Positions 25,792 through 34,623 of a stretch of DNA of 64,000 nucleotides are shown here, piece after piece. The translations under genes and the position numbers were made by a program. Positions within the stretch are counted from its first letter, which is position 1; every line of letters starts with the position of its first letter. Source of the stretch: Proteiniphilum sp. (lineage in GTDB: Bacteria; Bacteroidota; Bacteroidia; Bacteroidales; Dysgonomonadaceae); contig JAHDQF010000022.1 of assembly GCA_018433945.1 (NCBI GenBank), positions 38,156 through 102,155 of the forward strand, written 5' to 3'. The notes under the pieces are model-generated. The model was not told where the DNA came from, searched no databases, and saw only the letters and a list, made by a program, of their open reading frames with translations.

Positions 25792-26616
25792 TTATGCTTC
25801 TTTTTCGTTTTTGTATTGTTCAATAGCCTTTTTCACAGAACCATGCAGCAGCAGCAGGTTCTTTGCCTGCTCATAATTTAACGAGAGCTCTTCGGCAATC
25901 ATTCGGGTACCCCTGTCCACCAGCTTTTGGTTGGTGAGCTGCATGTTGACCATCCGGTTGCCTTTTACCCTGCCCAGCTTGATCATGGTGGCGGTGGTGA
26001 TCATGTTGAGAACCATCTTCTGTGCCGTGCCTGATTTCATGCGGGTACTGCCAGTCACATATTCTGGCCCCACCACCGGCTCAATTTTTATTGCTGCCTC
26101 AGCTGCCACCGGCGAGTCGGGGTTGCAACTGATTGCGGCTGTGAGGATCCCTTTCTCACGGGCATGGCGGAGTGCGCCAATCACATAGGGGGTGGTGCCG
26201 GAAGCGGCGATACCCACCAGCACATCATCCTTCCCGATTTTATGCCTCATCAGATCCTCCCATCCCTTTTCGTAATCATCCTCAGCGTGTTCCACCGCGT
26301 TACGCAGGGCGACGTCACCTCCCGCAATCAGGCCGATCACGTAGCTGCCCGGCATGCCGAAGGTGGGTGGTATCTCCGAGGCATCCAGCACACCCAACCG
26401 TCCGCTGGTGCCGGCACCAATGTAAAAGAGTCGTCCACCACGACGCATTCGCTCTACGATGCCGGTGACCAGACGTTCAATGTCGGGGATGGTCTTCTTT
26501 ACAGCCAGAGCCACCTTTTGGTCCTCGGCATTGATTTCGGTCAGGATCTCCCGCACCGTTTTTTTCTCCAGGTCGTTGTAGCGTGATTCCTGTTCGGTGA
26601 TCTTGATAAATGTCAT
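25792..26616 (-). CDS. murQ: N-acetylmuramic acid 6-phosphate etherase
   Basis: This 274-residue SIS-domain enzyme cleaves the lactyl ether of MurNAc-6-phosphate, giving GlcNAc-6-phosphate and D-lactate. The family signature GRLFYIGAGTSGRLGVLDASE is at about residues 60-80, followed by ASGTTPYVIGAL and GSTRMKSGTAQKMVLNMI. It is somewhat shorter than the E. coli enzyme (298). It follows the sugar kinase gene by 20 bases, matching the substrate order of the pathway. Confidence 0.96.
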   Translation of the reverse strand: MTFIKITEQESRYNDLEKKTVREILTEINAEDQKVALAVKKTIPDIERLVTGIVERMRRGGRLFYIGAGTSGRLGVLDASEIPPTFGMPGSYVIGLIAGGDVALRNAVEHAEDDYEKGWEDLMRHKIGKDDVLVGIAASGTTPYVIGALRHAREKGILTAAISCNPDSPVAAEAAIKIEPVVGPEYVTGSTRMKSGTAQKMVLNMITTATMIKLGRVKGNRMVNMQLTNQKLVDRGTRMIAEELSLNYEQAKNLLLLHGSVKKAIEQYKNEKEA

Positions 26617-26636
26617 TTCGATGTATGATATGGGAT

Positions 26637-27491
26637 TTATTTGTAATAATTGATCAATCCGGGCATGGGAGATTGTTCAATTTGTCCAAGGGTTATTCCT
26701 TTTGTTGTGGCAACCTTTCTCAGGATATCCGCGAAATGCCAGGCGATGGATCCCACAAAATGGACTTTCTGTTCCTGGTAGTCATACTGCATCACATTTC
26801 GTTCAAAAAAATCGGAGAAGCCGCTGTATACGATCCTGTAGATGCTATCGTCAGCAATGTAGCTGAGCAGGAAAGGGGCGAGGCTGGCCAGGAATCGGCT
26901 GGGGAAAGGCTGACGGTATACCTTGTCGATGATGAGGGCAGGAGTGAGGTGATACTCCTCCAGCATTTTTTCTTTTAATCCCAGTGTGAGTTGGTTCTTC
27001 AGGGCATCACCCACCAGCTGTTTGCCCAAGGCAGCACCGCTACCCTCATCACCCAATATAAAACCCAGTGGCGAAACATGAGAGATGATCTCACTGCCAC
27101 TCCATTCACAGGAGTTACTGCCTGTACCCAGTATGCAGGCAATGCCTGCTGCGTCACCGCACAGGCTGTGTGCTGCAGCAACCAGGTCGCTGTAAACATG
27201 GATGGATTCAATTGGAAACGAACTGTAGAGAGCCTTTTCAACGAGATGGCTTTTATCGGGAGTACAGCCGCTGCCGTAGAAGTGGATCGAATGGATCTCA
27301 CGCTCTTTCAGATAAGGCCAGACCTGTAGTTTGATCTCCTCAGCGATCTCCTCTTCCGTTTGATATACCGGACTGATCCCTTTCCCATAAAAGCGCTGTA
27401 GGATCTCTCCATCACCTGTCAGGCACCACTCGGTCTTGGTCGCGCCACTGTCGGCAATCAGGTTGTTTCCCTTTGTTGTTTGATGAATCAT
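26637..27491 (-). CDS. BadF/BcrA-family amino-sugar kinase, MurK-like
   Basis: This 284-residue ASKHA-fold kinase has phosphate-1 loop LIADSGATKTEWCL at the N-terminus and the phosphate-2/adenosine region ACILGTGSNSCEWSG, then FILGDEGSGAALGKQL. Family members phosphorylate GlcNAc and/or MurNAc with ATP. Because the next gene is murQ, which needs MurNAc-6-phosphate, a MurNAc kinase (MurK) role is inferred. GlcNAc kinase is the alternative. It is cytoplasmic. Confidence 0.85.
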   Translation of the reverse strand: MIHQTTKGNNLIADSGATKTEWCLTGDGEILQRFYGKGISPVYQTEEEIAEEIKLQVWPYLKEREIHSIHFYGSGCTPDKSHLVEKALYSSFPIESIHVYSDLVAAAHSLCGDAAGIACILGTGSNSCEWSGSEIISHVSPLGFILGDEGSGAALGKQLVGDALKNQLTLGLKEKMLEEYHLTPALIIDKVYRQPFPSRFLASLAPFLLSYIADDSIYRIVYSGFSDFFERNVMQYDYQEQKVHFVGSIAWHFADILRKVATTKGITLGQIEQSPMPGLINYYK

Positions 27492-27529
27492 GGATCTCGC
27501 TTTATTGTTCTATAAACCAATAACCGGCT

Positions 27530-28702
27530 CTATAGTTTGATAAAAATATTTTTTTTGTAGAGAATATAGCCGAACAGCCAGCAAACGGTGATAAACAGGA
27601 GTGCATAGAGCAGCGATCCGAAATAATTCCCTGCCCAGGGTTGAAGCAACACTTCGTAAGCAAATCCTTTGACGGAAATTGTCTCTCCCTTCCAGTTAAA
27701 CCGGATGTTCGATACCAGGTTGGCCAAAACGCCTGCAAACACGTACACGATCAGCGGGTTCACCCCGAAGGCGTGGAAAAAGCGGCTCCATTTCTCTTTT
27801 TGATGGATATCGATGATCCAGATTAGCAGTCCCAGCAACTGTGCCGCAAATCCGGTGGTCACCAGTACAAACGTAGGGCTCCATATTTTCTTGTTGATGG
27901 GGCATCCGTATTGCAGCAGCAAGCCGGAGAAAGCCAGTACTGTGCCCCATATCAGCAGTTTCTCCACCCGCGTGTGGTTGTCTTTGTGCTCCACGATCAG
28001 CTTGCCGAAGAGAAAGCCGATGAGTACATGGGCAATGGAAGGGATGGTGCTGAGGAGCCCTTCGGGGTCAAAGGCAATGCGCACCCCTTCCGGTGTGGTG
28101 TCTTTGTACATATGGGAAGCTCCCAAAACTGCTCTATCGACCACCGCGATGATATTCGCTTCCGACATTTCGAATCCCTTCCCGAAGCGAAGGATCAGAT
28201 AATAACCCACCAATAGGATGCCAATCACCCAAGACAGCAGTTTGTTTTTCACCAGGACTGCGATCAGCGCGGCAAAGCCGTAGGCCAGTGCCAGCCGTTG
28301 CAGTACCCCGAGGATGCGGAGGGTATCGAAATGGGTAGCCGCCACACCGAATGGTTCCCCCGAAGCAAGTCCCCCCGTCAGTTGTCCAAACCATCCCAGT
28401 GCCAGTCCGATCACGAAGATCAGGATGGTGCGGCGTACAATTTTCCAGACGGCTGCCTTGGAGGGTTCAAAGTTGAATTTCCGCAGCGACAGGAAGGTGG
28501 AGACCCCCATGATAAACATGAAGAAGGGGAAGACCAGGTCGGTAGGTGTGAGCCCGTGCCAGTGAGCGTGTCTGAGCGGTGCATAGGCGTAGCTCCATGA
28601 ACCGGGATTATTGACCATGATCATGCCGGCAATGGTGATGCCGCGAAGGATGTCGAGCGACAGGAGCCGATTGCTTTGTCGGGTAGTTGGAATTTCATTC
28701 AT
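27530..28702 (-). CDS. DUF5009/NagX-type multi-pass membrane protein, MurT-like
   Basis: This 390-residue protein has about ten hydrophobic helices and the conserved N-terminus RLLSLDILRGITIAGMIMVNN with PTDLVFPFFMFIMGVS, as in the heparan-alpha-glucosaminide acetyltransferase/NagX family. Related proteins occur in GlcNAc and MurNAc utilisation clusters; in Tannerella forsythia a MurNAc uptake protein (MurT) is reported beside murK and murQ, and I believe it is of this type. Here the same trio is present, so a MurNAc transport or modification role is inferred. Confidence 0.8.
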   Translation of the reverse strand: MNEIPTTRQSNRLLSLDILRGITIAGMIMVNNPGSWSYAYAPLRHAHWHGLTPTDLVFPFFMFIMGVSTFLSLRKFNFEPSKAAVWKIVRRTILIFVIGLALGWFGQLTGGLASGEPFGVAATHFDTLRILGVLQRLALAYGFAALIAVLVKNKLLSWVIGILLVGYYLILRFGKGFEMSEANIIAVVDRAVLGASHMYKDTTPEGVRIAFDPEGLLSTIPSIAHVLIGFLFGKLIVEHKDNHTRVEKLLIWGTVLAFSGLLLQYGCPINKKIWSPTFVLVTTGFAAQLLGLLIWIIDIHQKEKWSRFFHAFGVNPLIVYVFAGVLANLVSNIRFNWKGETISVKGFAYEVLLQPWAGNYFGSLLYALLFITVCWLFGYILYKKNIFIKL

Positions 28703-28781
28703 AGATCTTCATTCATATAACTGCTTCATTTTTGGCATGTTCGTCAGTAACCGCGATATTCAAAAAAATCTCATGATCGAT

Positions 28782-30050
28782 TCAGCGGTAAAGATAATAC
28801 TTCCTGCTCAATTTCCTGAATGGTTCCTCGTCTTTCGTCCAGTAAGGTCGGATGTCTTCGAAGCGGTGGTTTTCGGAAAAACGGAGCCGGATGGAATCTG
28901 ACCCGCATACCTTGTCGAACATCTCGAACCGGTTCTTCGGCGCGTGATCGAATACTTTATGTTCCGGGTAAAGTTCTGCTGCGACCTCCATCATATGGAA
29001 CTGGATATCGGAGAGACGAGCCTTCCGGAAATCGGTCAAGTAGATCTGCACTCCCCGGTAGTTCTTTCCCTGTCCCACTGAATAGTAGGGCTTGACGTGG
29101 AGGGGGCGGAATGTGACGCCGGGAAGATTTTTCGTGTTCAGCGCTTTGGCAAACTCTTCTGCGTTTATCCATTCGGCCGCGAACATCTCGAAGGGAAGGG
29201 TGTATCCCACACCGATGGAGAGATACCCCAGCTCTCCCAGGATTCCTGAAACAGGATAGAAATAGGCCGAGTGTGCAAAGGGAATATGGGGAGAGGTGGG
29301 AACCCAGGGAAGGCCGGTCTCATCGAAGTGCATCTTCCGGCGCCACTTTTTCATTTTCACCACCGTCAGCTTGCAGGGTTGCGGAATCATCTGTTCTCCG
29401 TTGATCATCTCTGCCAGCTCGCCACAGGTGAGGCCGTATATATAGGGGATCTTCAGTTGACTGACGAAGGAGAAGAACCCTTCTTCCACCAGATTGCCCT
29501 CCACTTTTTCACCGCCCAGCGGATTGGGACGGTCCAGCACCACGAACTCGATATTATTTTCTGCTGCCGCCTGCATAGCCAGGTATAGGGTAGAAATGTA
29601 AGTATAGGAGCGGCAGCCGATATCCTGGATATCGTAGACCAGCACATCAACTCCCTCCAGCATCTCTTTGGTGGGCTTCCGCGTTGCGCCGTAAAGAGAA
29701 TAGACAGGTATGCCGGTATTGAAATCTTTGAAGTCGGACACCTTGTCACCGGCATGTACATCTCCGCGCACCCCGTGCTCAGGGCCGTACAGTGCCACGA
29801 GCTGCACACCGGGTGACTCGTGCACGATGTCGATGGTCGACTTCAGATTGTTGTCCACTCCCGTGGGGTTGGTGATTAATCCGACCCGTTTCCCCTGCAG
29901 TATCTTAAAATTTGATTCTTTCAGCACTTCGATTCCGGTCTTCACCTTAATTTCCTGTGCAAAAGCGGTTGTGGTGAAGATCAGTCCACCGATCATCATG
30001 GCGAAAAGCCATCCTGATTGGCGCGACGTTGGCATGTTTGTTTTCATCAT
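28782..30050 (-). CDS. NamZ-type exo-beta-N-acetylmuramidase (DUF1343)
   Basis: This 422-residue exported protein has signal peptide residues ~14-32 (LFAMMIGGLIFTTTAFA then Q). Conserved DUF1343 blocks are KRVGLITNPTGVD, VALYGPEHGVRGDVHAGDKV, VYDIQDIGCRSYTYISTLYL and VVLDRPNPLGG. The NamZ family releases MurNAc from the non-reducing ends of peptidoglycan fragments, providing the substrate for the kinase and MurQ encoded downstream. It acts in the periplasm. Two adjacent ATG codons (30050, 30047) are possible starts. Confidence 0.9.
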   Translation of the reverse strand: MMKTNMPTSRQSGWLFAMMIGGLIFTTTAFAQEIKVKTGIEVLKESNFKILQGKRVGLITNPTGVDNNLKSTIDIVHESPGVQLVALYGPEHGVRGDVHAGDKVSDFKDFNTGIPVYSLYGATRKPTKEMLEGVDVLVYDIQDIGCRSYTYISTLYLAMQAAAENNIEFVVLDRPNPLGGEKVEGNLVEEGFFSFVSQLKIPYIYGLTCGELAEMINGEQMIPQPCKLTVVKMKKWRRKMHFDETGLPWVPTSPHIPFAHSAYFYPVSGILGELGYLSIGVGYTLPFEMFAAEWINAEEFAKALNTKNLPGVTFRPLHVKPYYSVGQGKNYRGVQIYLTDFRKARLSDIQFHMMEVAAELYPEHKVFDHAPKNRFEMFDKVCGSDSIRLRFSENHRFEDIRPYWTKDEEPFRKLSRKYYLYR

Positions 30051-30160
30051 CCTGATTTTTAATCTTAATGTGGTTTAATTTTCCGATCCTCAGGTCGGAA
30101 ACAACTCATAAAGCCTGTTTGATACTTCGGGGCTATAGAAACAAGTTTTGTATGCAATGC

Positions 30161-30318
30161 ATTCAGCTAAATATGAGCCCTATAGATGTTTTGTGGGGAT
30201 ACCCATCGATGAAACAGGCGTTATCTGATAAGCTGTTTGAGCGAAGCAAGTTCTTATCAGATAGCCTGTGAATCGAAAATGGGTCACAAAACATTGTCAG
30301 TCGAATATTTAGCTGAAT
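30161..30318. repeat. 158-bp imperfect palindrome, MITE-like
   Basis: The ends ATTCAGCTAAATAT (30161-30174) and ATATTTAGCTGAAT (30305-30318) are perfect inverted copies. Inside, in nested order, ATGTTTTGTG, ACCCAT, ACAGGC and TATCTGATAAG each recur as reverse complements on the other arm. The whole could fold into one long hairpin. No transposase is present. It fits a miniature inverted-repeat element inserted between the ampG-like gene and namZ, or a structured RNA. Confidence 0.6.
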
Positions 30319-30326
30319 ATTAAGTT

Positions 30327-31604
30327 TTACCGTTTTTTGGATCTGCCAAAGTCGGGATCTATCTTCATAAAGGGTATCAGCAGCAACGTGGGGATCGTGA
30401 AGAGCATGATCAGAATAAAGAAATGTTCGTATCCCAGTTGTTCCTGAATCCACCCTGCTGCCATGCCCGGGAGCATCATTCCCAGTGCCATGAAGCCGGT
30501 GCAGATGGAGTAGTGCGCTGTTTTGTGCTCTCCCTGTGAGAAATAGATCAGATAGAGCATGTATGCCGTAAATCCGAAGCCATAGCCAAACTGTTCAAAA
30601 GCTACCGCCACATTCACCCAAATGATGTTTTCGGGTTGATAAAATGCAAGGAGAAGGTATGCCGCATTGGGCAGGGTGATGGTCAGCGCCATGGGCCAGA
30701 GCCAGTATTTCAACCCATTGCGTGAGGCTACGATACCCCCAATGATCCCTCCAAGGGTGAGGGCAACCACACCCACGGTACCATAGGTGATGCCCACTTC
30801 CGAGGTGCTTAGTCCCAATCCGCCCACCGCAGGGCTGTCGAGTAAAAACGGCGATGCCAGTTTGACGAGCATTGCTTCGGCCAGCCGGTACAGCAACATG
30901 AAAGCAATGGCCAGTCCGATTCCTTTTTTCGTGAAGAAAGATTTGAAGGTATTGCCAAATTCAGTCAGCACCTCCTGGGGTTTGCTGGCTGACTTTCCGG
31001 TATCAGCGTGCGGGTAGGGCAGCACAAAACGGTGATAGACAAAAAATGCAAGGAAAAGGCCTGCCAGAATAAAGAAGGTGAGGCTCCAGGCATAAGGGAT
31101 TTTGCCAGTCGTTTTTTCCAGGAATCCTGCCAGTATCACGAGTAATCCCTGGCCGGTGATTGAGGCAAGGCGATAGAAAGTGCTGCGGATACCCACGAAG
31201 AAGGACTGTTGCGAATCGTCCAGCGCGAGCATGTAAAAGCCGTCGGCTGCAATGTCGTGGGTAGCGGAGCTGAAGGCCATGAGCCAGAAAAAAGCCAGCG
31301 ATGCCTGCAGGAAGAACGGCGTGGGGAGGGTAAAGGCCACACCCGCCAGTCCGGCGCCAATCAGCAGTTGCATGGAGACAATCCACCATCGTTTGGTTTT
31401 CAGGATATCCACAAACGGGCTCCAGAGAGGTTTGATGACCCAGGGGAGGTATAACCAGCTTGTGTAGAGGGCTATCTCCGTATTGGAGAGCCCGAGACGT
31501 TTGTACATGATCACCGAAACGGTCATTACGGCCACATAGGGCAGTCCCTCGGCGAAGTAGAGGGTGGGTATCCAGCTCCACGGGGAGCGTGTTGATTGAT
31601 TCAT
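30327..31604 (-). CDS. AmpG-like MFS permease
   Basis: This 425-residue major facilitator has about twelve membrane helices. The N-terminus SWIPTLYFAEGLPYVAVMTVSV and LYLPWVIKPLWSPFVD are characteristic of AmpG, which imports anhydro-muropeptides from the periplasm. The motif SSATHDIAADGFYMLAL also fits. In this gene set it should carry murein fragments into the cytoplasm. It overlaps nothing and starts 12 bases after the SpoIID-like gene. Confidence 0.88.
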   Translation of the reverse strand: MNQSTRSPWSWIPTLYFAEGLPYVAVMTVSVIMYKRLGLSNTEIALYTSWLYLPWVIKPLWSPFVDILKTKRWWIVSMQLLIGAGLAGVAFTLPTPFFLQASLAFFWLMAFSSATHDIAADGFYMLALDDSQQSFFVGIRSTFYRLASITGQGLLVILAGFLEKTTGKIPYAWSLTFFILAGLFLAFFVYHRFVLPYPHADTGKSASKPQEVLTEFGNTFKSFFTKKGIGLAIAFMLLYRLAEAMLVKLASPFLLDSPAVGGLGLSTSEVGITYGTVGVVALTLGGIIGGIVASRNGLKYWLWPMALTITLPNAAYLLLAFYQPENIIWVNVAVAFEQFGYGFGFTAYMLYLIYFSQGEHKTAHYSICTGFMALGMMLPGMAAGWIQEQLGYEHFFILIMLFTIPTLLLIPFMKIDPDFGRSKKR

Positions 31605-31616
31605 TTGTATGGTGTT

Positions 31617-32930
31617 TTAATATTTCTTGTCGATCTGCGACCCGGGGAAGTAATGATGCAGTATCTCTTCATAGCGGTACCCCTTCTCCGCCATCATGGC
31701 CGCGCCGATCTGGCAGAGACCTACGCCGTGTCCCCAGCCCGCACCGGTGATCGTAAACTGCTGCGGTATCCCCTCGTCGTTCTCCTCGCCGGCATCCACC
31801 ACGAAGGCGGAGCTGTAGAGGTGGGAGGGGGAGAGGGTACGCCTGATCTCCAGCTCTTTGCCGATGGTCATCACCCGTTTTGTGCCGATGATCCTGAGGC
31901 GGATGATACGGCCCGAGGTGCCCCGTGCGAGAGGTTCCAGTGCGATGATCTCACCATAATCGATGCCGGAGCGCTCCCGGATGAGGCTGGACAGCTCCTC
32001 CTGCGAATAGACAACCTTCCAGCGGTAGAAATCGGCTGTCTCCTGGTCGTAGTCGTTCAGCACCTGCCGGAGGATGCCGGCGTCCTGTGTGTTGCAGAAA
32101 GCGGGGGGTGAGGAGCGGATCCATTCATCGGCGTTCTCTTCCACGGTGAGGTCGGGCAGGGGAGCATCACCAATGTAATCTGCCTTCCCCTGCAGGTAGG
32201 GATGTGCGATGGGTTCCCACACATTCTCAAAAGTCTCCATCATGCCGCCGCAACATTTCGAGAAACGGGCATCACAGATAGTGCCCTCGTAGGAGATCAC
32301 CCTCCCACGAGTTTCATCGATTACCCTGTTTACCAGCGCGGTTGTTTGACGGGTGATGCCCTGGTAGCGCTGGCAGTGGTCGTCGGCGCATACATCGAAC
32401 CGGGCATGATCCTCCCGGGCGTACCAGCGGACGATCTCGGTGGGTGATTCAAACGAGGTCTGATAGTCACCGGCCGTATCCTTGTTCTTTTGTATCTGCG
32501 CCAGCAACCAGCTGCGGGATATCACGGCATGTGCCTTCAGCAGCGCTTCGGAGCTGGTGGCACTCATCTCGGAAGAGATGACACTTCTGAGATAATCCTC
32601 CAAGGAGACGATGTTGATGGCGGTGATGCCGCCCTTCTCCACGATGAACTTCAATCCTCCCTGAAAACGCTGGTTCTCCCTGCGTTCCCAGTGGAAGTGG
32701 AGGCCGATGATCACATCCTTCAACTCGAATGAGTCCCGGTGCAAATCATCCGTCTCGAACGTGATTTCCTCCTGTTTCTCACCGTTGAAAAGGATTTTAC
32801 CTTCCGAATGCTCCACCCTGTAATTGCCCGGGGCAACCTCTTTTCCTTTGAGTCTGTAAGGGGTGAGCAGCGAAAAACTGATTGCAGGCTGCTCCGAAAT
32901 AATACCGACCTGTATCCGTGGTTCGTTCAT
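31617..32930 (-). CDS. SpoIID/LytB-domain protein
   Basis: This is a 437-residue protein. The SpoIID core is clear: LEDYLRSVISSEMSATSSEALLKAHAVISRSWLLA (given here in parts: EDYLRSVISSEM, EALLKAHAVISRSW), a Cys-containing DARFSKCCGGMMETFENVW block, and the C-terminal GAGWGHGVGLCQIGAAMMA. The family are murein lytic transglycosylases or amidase enhancers. Unusually no signal peptide is seen at the N-terminus (MNEPRIQVGIIS), so either it acts on imported fragments in the cytoplasm or export is non-classical. It lies 12 bases from the AmpG-like gene. Confidence 0.87.
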   Translation of the reverse strand: MNEPRIQVGIISEQPAISFSLLTPYRLKGKEVAPGNYRVEHSEGKILFNGEKQEEITFETDDLHRDSFELKDVIIGLHFHWERRENQRFQGGLKFIVEKGGITAINIVSLEDYLRSVISSEMSATSSEALLKAHAVISRSWLLAQIQKNKDTAGDYQTSFESPTEIVRWYAREDHARFDVCADDHCQRYQGITRQTTALVNRVIDETRGRVISYEGTICDARFSKCCGGMMETFENVWEPIAHPYLQGKADYIGDAPLPDLTVEENADEWIRSSPPAFCNTQDAGILRQVLNDYDQETADFYRWKVVYSQEELSSLIRERSGIDYGEIIALEPLARGTSGRIIRLRIIGTKRVMTIGKELEIRRTLSPSHLYSSAFVVDAGEENDEGIPQQFTITGAGWGHGVGLCQIGAAMMAEKGYRYEEILHHYFPGSQIDKKY

Positions 32931-32991
32931 TTTATTTGCATTTGTTCCGGGTTTGATGTTAGGGGTGTCTTTTAAAAATTGAGTTTGCGCA

Positions 32992-34449
32992 TTATTTCTT
33001 CATTTTGATGCGTGCCTGCAGCTCCCAGGTTCTGATGCTGTCTTTGTAGAAGTTGAGGCCGTTCATCTTCACGATATCGAGCGAGGCGTCGCTATTGTCT
33101 TCCCAGCGGCGGCAGAGATACAGTACATCGTAAATACGTCCTATCTGATAACGACGCGAGATGTTCAGCCCGAGGGCATAATCCTCGCCGTAGCTGGTGT
33201 TGGGCACCTTGATCTCGCGCAGTACGGGCGTGTAGAAGGCGCGGGGTGCACCCAGTCCGTTGATGCGCAGCGCATTGTTCCTCCCGTTATCGGGTGTCCA
33301 CTCCCGGTGGTCGATGATACCCGGTGGAATCATCTCCATATCGAAGTTGGTCATCTGATAGGTTCCCACCACCATGGCACAGTTCTGTGCATAGAAGGCA
33401 TCGACGATCTTTTGCAGTGTGTCTTCGCCGCTGTAGATGTCGTCGCTGTCGAGCTGCACGGCGAACTTCCCGCATTGGGGGTGATGCACTGCCATGTTCC
33501 AGCAGCCGCCGATGCCCAGGTCGTCTCTCTCCGGAACGATATGGATCAGTCGTTCGTCATTTTTGAACTCCGCGATAAACTCCGTGGTACCGTCGGTAGA
33601 GTGATTATCCACCACGATCAGGTTGAAGGGGAAACTGGTTTTCTGACGCAGGACGGAAGAGATGGCATCCCGGATGGTCTTGATACGGTTGCGCACCGGG
33701 ATGATCACCGATGCTTCGTAGGTGAAGTCACCCTTATCGAACGCAATGGGTTCGAAAGTGGGTTCCAGCCAGGCGCCCACATCCTTCAGATGCTGTGTGC
33801 AGGCCTGCTCCATCTCGAGCTGCACCTGCCGGTTTTTGGGATCGACATAGTCGAATATTTTCTGTCCCGAGGCACGGGTATCTTCCTCTATCTCGGTGTA
33901 GAGGTACTCGTTGATATGCACGAGGGGGTTCTTCTGCGACACCTTGAGCCTGAGGTCGTAGAGGCCGGCAAACGTGAAGTTTTCGCTTTTCATCCTCCCG
34001 GCTGCTTTCTTCAGTGCCTTCGCATTGTAGAGGAGCAGTGAGCCGAAATTGAAGTCATCGCGCAGGCTACCCTCCTGATAGCCGATCACCGGATGGTTTG
34101 TCTTCACGCCGTTGCTGATGGCGTAGTAATCGGCATAGACCATGCCGGCCTGCGTATCTTCCGCGATACGGATCATCCGTTCCAGTGCGAAGTAACCGGG
34201 TCTCAGCACGGTGGGCTTCTGATAGATGAGCGTATAGTCGGCATTCGATTTCTGTGCGATCTTCTTTACCGTGGCGCTGCTATGGAGCGTGTCGATGGTG
34301 ATGTTTTTGCACCCTTTGATCGTTTCTCCGCTATCTTCGGGAGTAAGCAAATAGATCTTGTCTATCGACTCCGATTGTCTGAGCTCTTCCACCGTTTTTC
34401 TGGCCTGCTCCGGTTCCGAGAAAAGGATAAATGCGTTTATTTTTTTCAT
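32992..34449 (-). CDS. glycosyltransferase family 2, two GT-A-like domains
   Basis: This is a 485-residue protein. The second half (~245-400) is a clear GT2 domain: EASVIIPVRNRIKTIRDAISS, LIVVDNHSTDGT and QLDSDDIYSGEDT (the metal-binding DxD). The first ~230 residues also show a nucleotide-sugar-like alpha/beta pattern (FILFSEPEQARKTVEELRQ, AGMVYADYYAISNG) and may be a second, diverged GT-A domain. No signal or membrane segment is seen. It sits in the murein-salvage island 61 bases upstream of the SpoIID-like gene; its acceptor is unknown. Confidence 0.82.
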   Translation of the reverse strand: MKKINAFILFSEPEQARKTVEELRQSESIDKIYLLTPEDSGETIKGCKNITIDTLHSSATVKKIAQKSNADYTLIYQKPTVLRPGYFALERMIRIAEDTQAGMVYADYYAISNGVKTNHPVIGYQEGSLRDDFNFGSLLLYNAKALKKAAGRMKSENFTFAGLYDLRLKVSQKNPLVHINEYLYTEIEEDTRASGQKIFDYVDPKNRQVQLEMEQACTQHLKDVGAWLEPTFEPIAFDKGDFTYEASVIIPVRNRIKTIRDAISSVLRQKTSFPFNLIVVDNHSTDGTTEFIAEFKNDERLIHIVPERDDLGIGGCWNMAVHHPQCGKFAVQLDSDDIYSGEDTLQKIVDAFYAQNCAMVVGTYQMTNFDMEMIPPGIIDHREWTPDNGRNNALRINGLGAPRAFYTPVLREIKVPNTSYGEDYALGLNISRRYQIGRIYDVLYLCRRWEDNSDASLDIVKMNGLNFYKDSIRTWELQARIKMKK

Positions 34450-34546
34450 ACGATAATATTTTATTCTTTTACATTAAGGTCGTATGGAACTCGCGATTAT
34501 CATTTTCCTGTGTGTAATGATGTTCATGCTCGTTTCATACTTTTTT

Positions 34547-34623
34547 TAGCTCTTAGCTTTTAGCTCTTAGCTTTCAGCTTACAACTTACTGCTTACTGCT
34601 TATAGCTTATCGCTTACAGCTTA
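34547..34623. repeat. degenerate heptad array A
   Basis: About eleven units of exactly 7 bases on the plus strand: TCTTAGC, TTTTAGC, TCTTAGC, TTTCAGC, TTACAAC, TTACTGC, TTACTGC, TTATAGC, TTATCGC, TTACAGC, TTATTTC. It fills the gap between the glycosyltransferase start and the amidase gene, and the amidase stop codon lies in its last unit. Confidence 0.8.
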
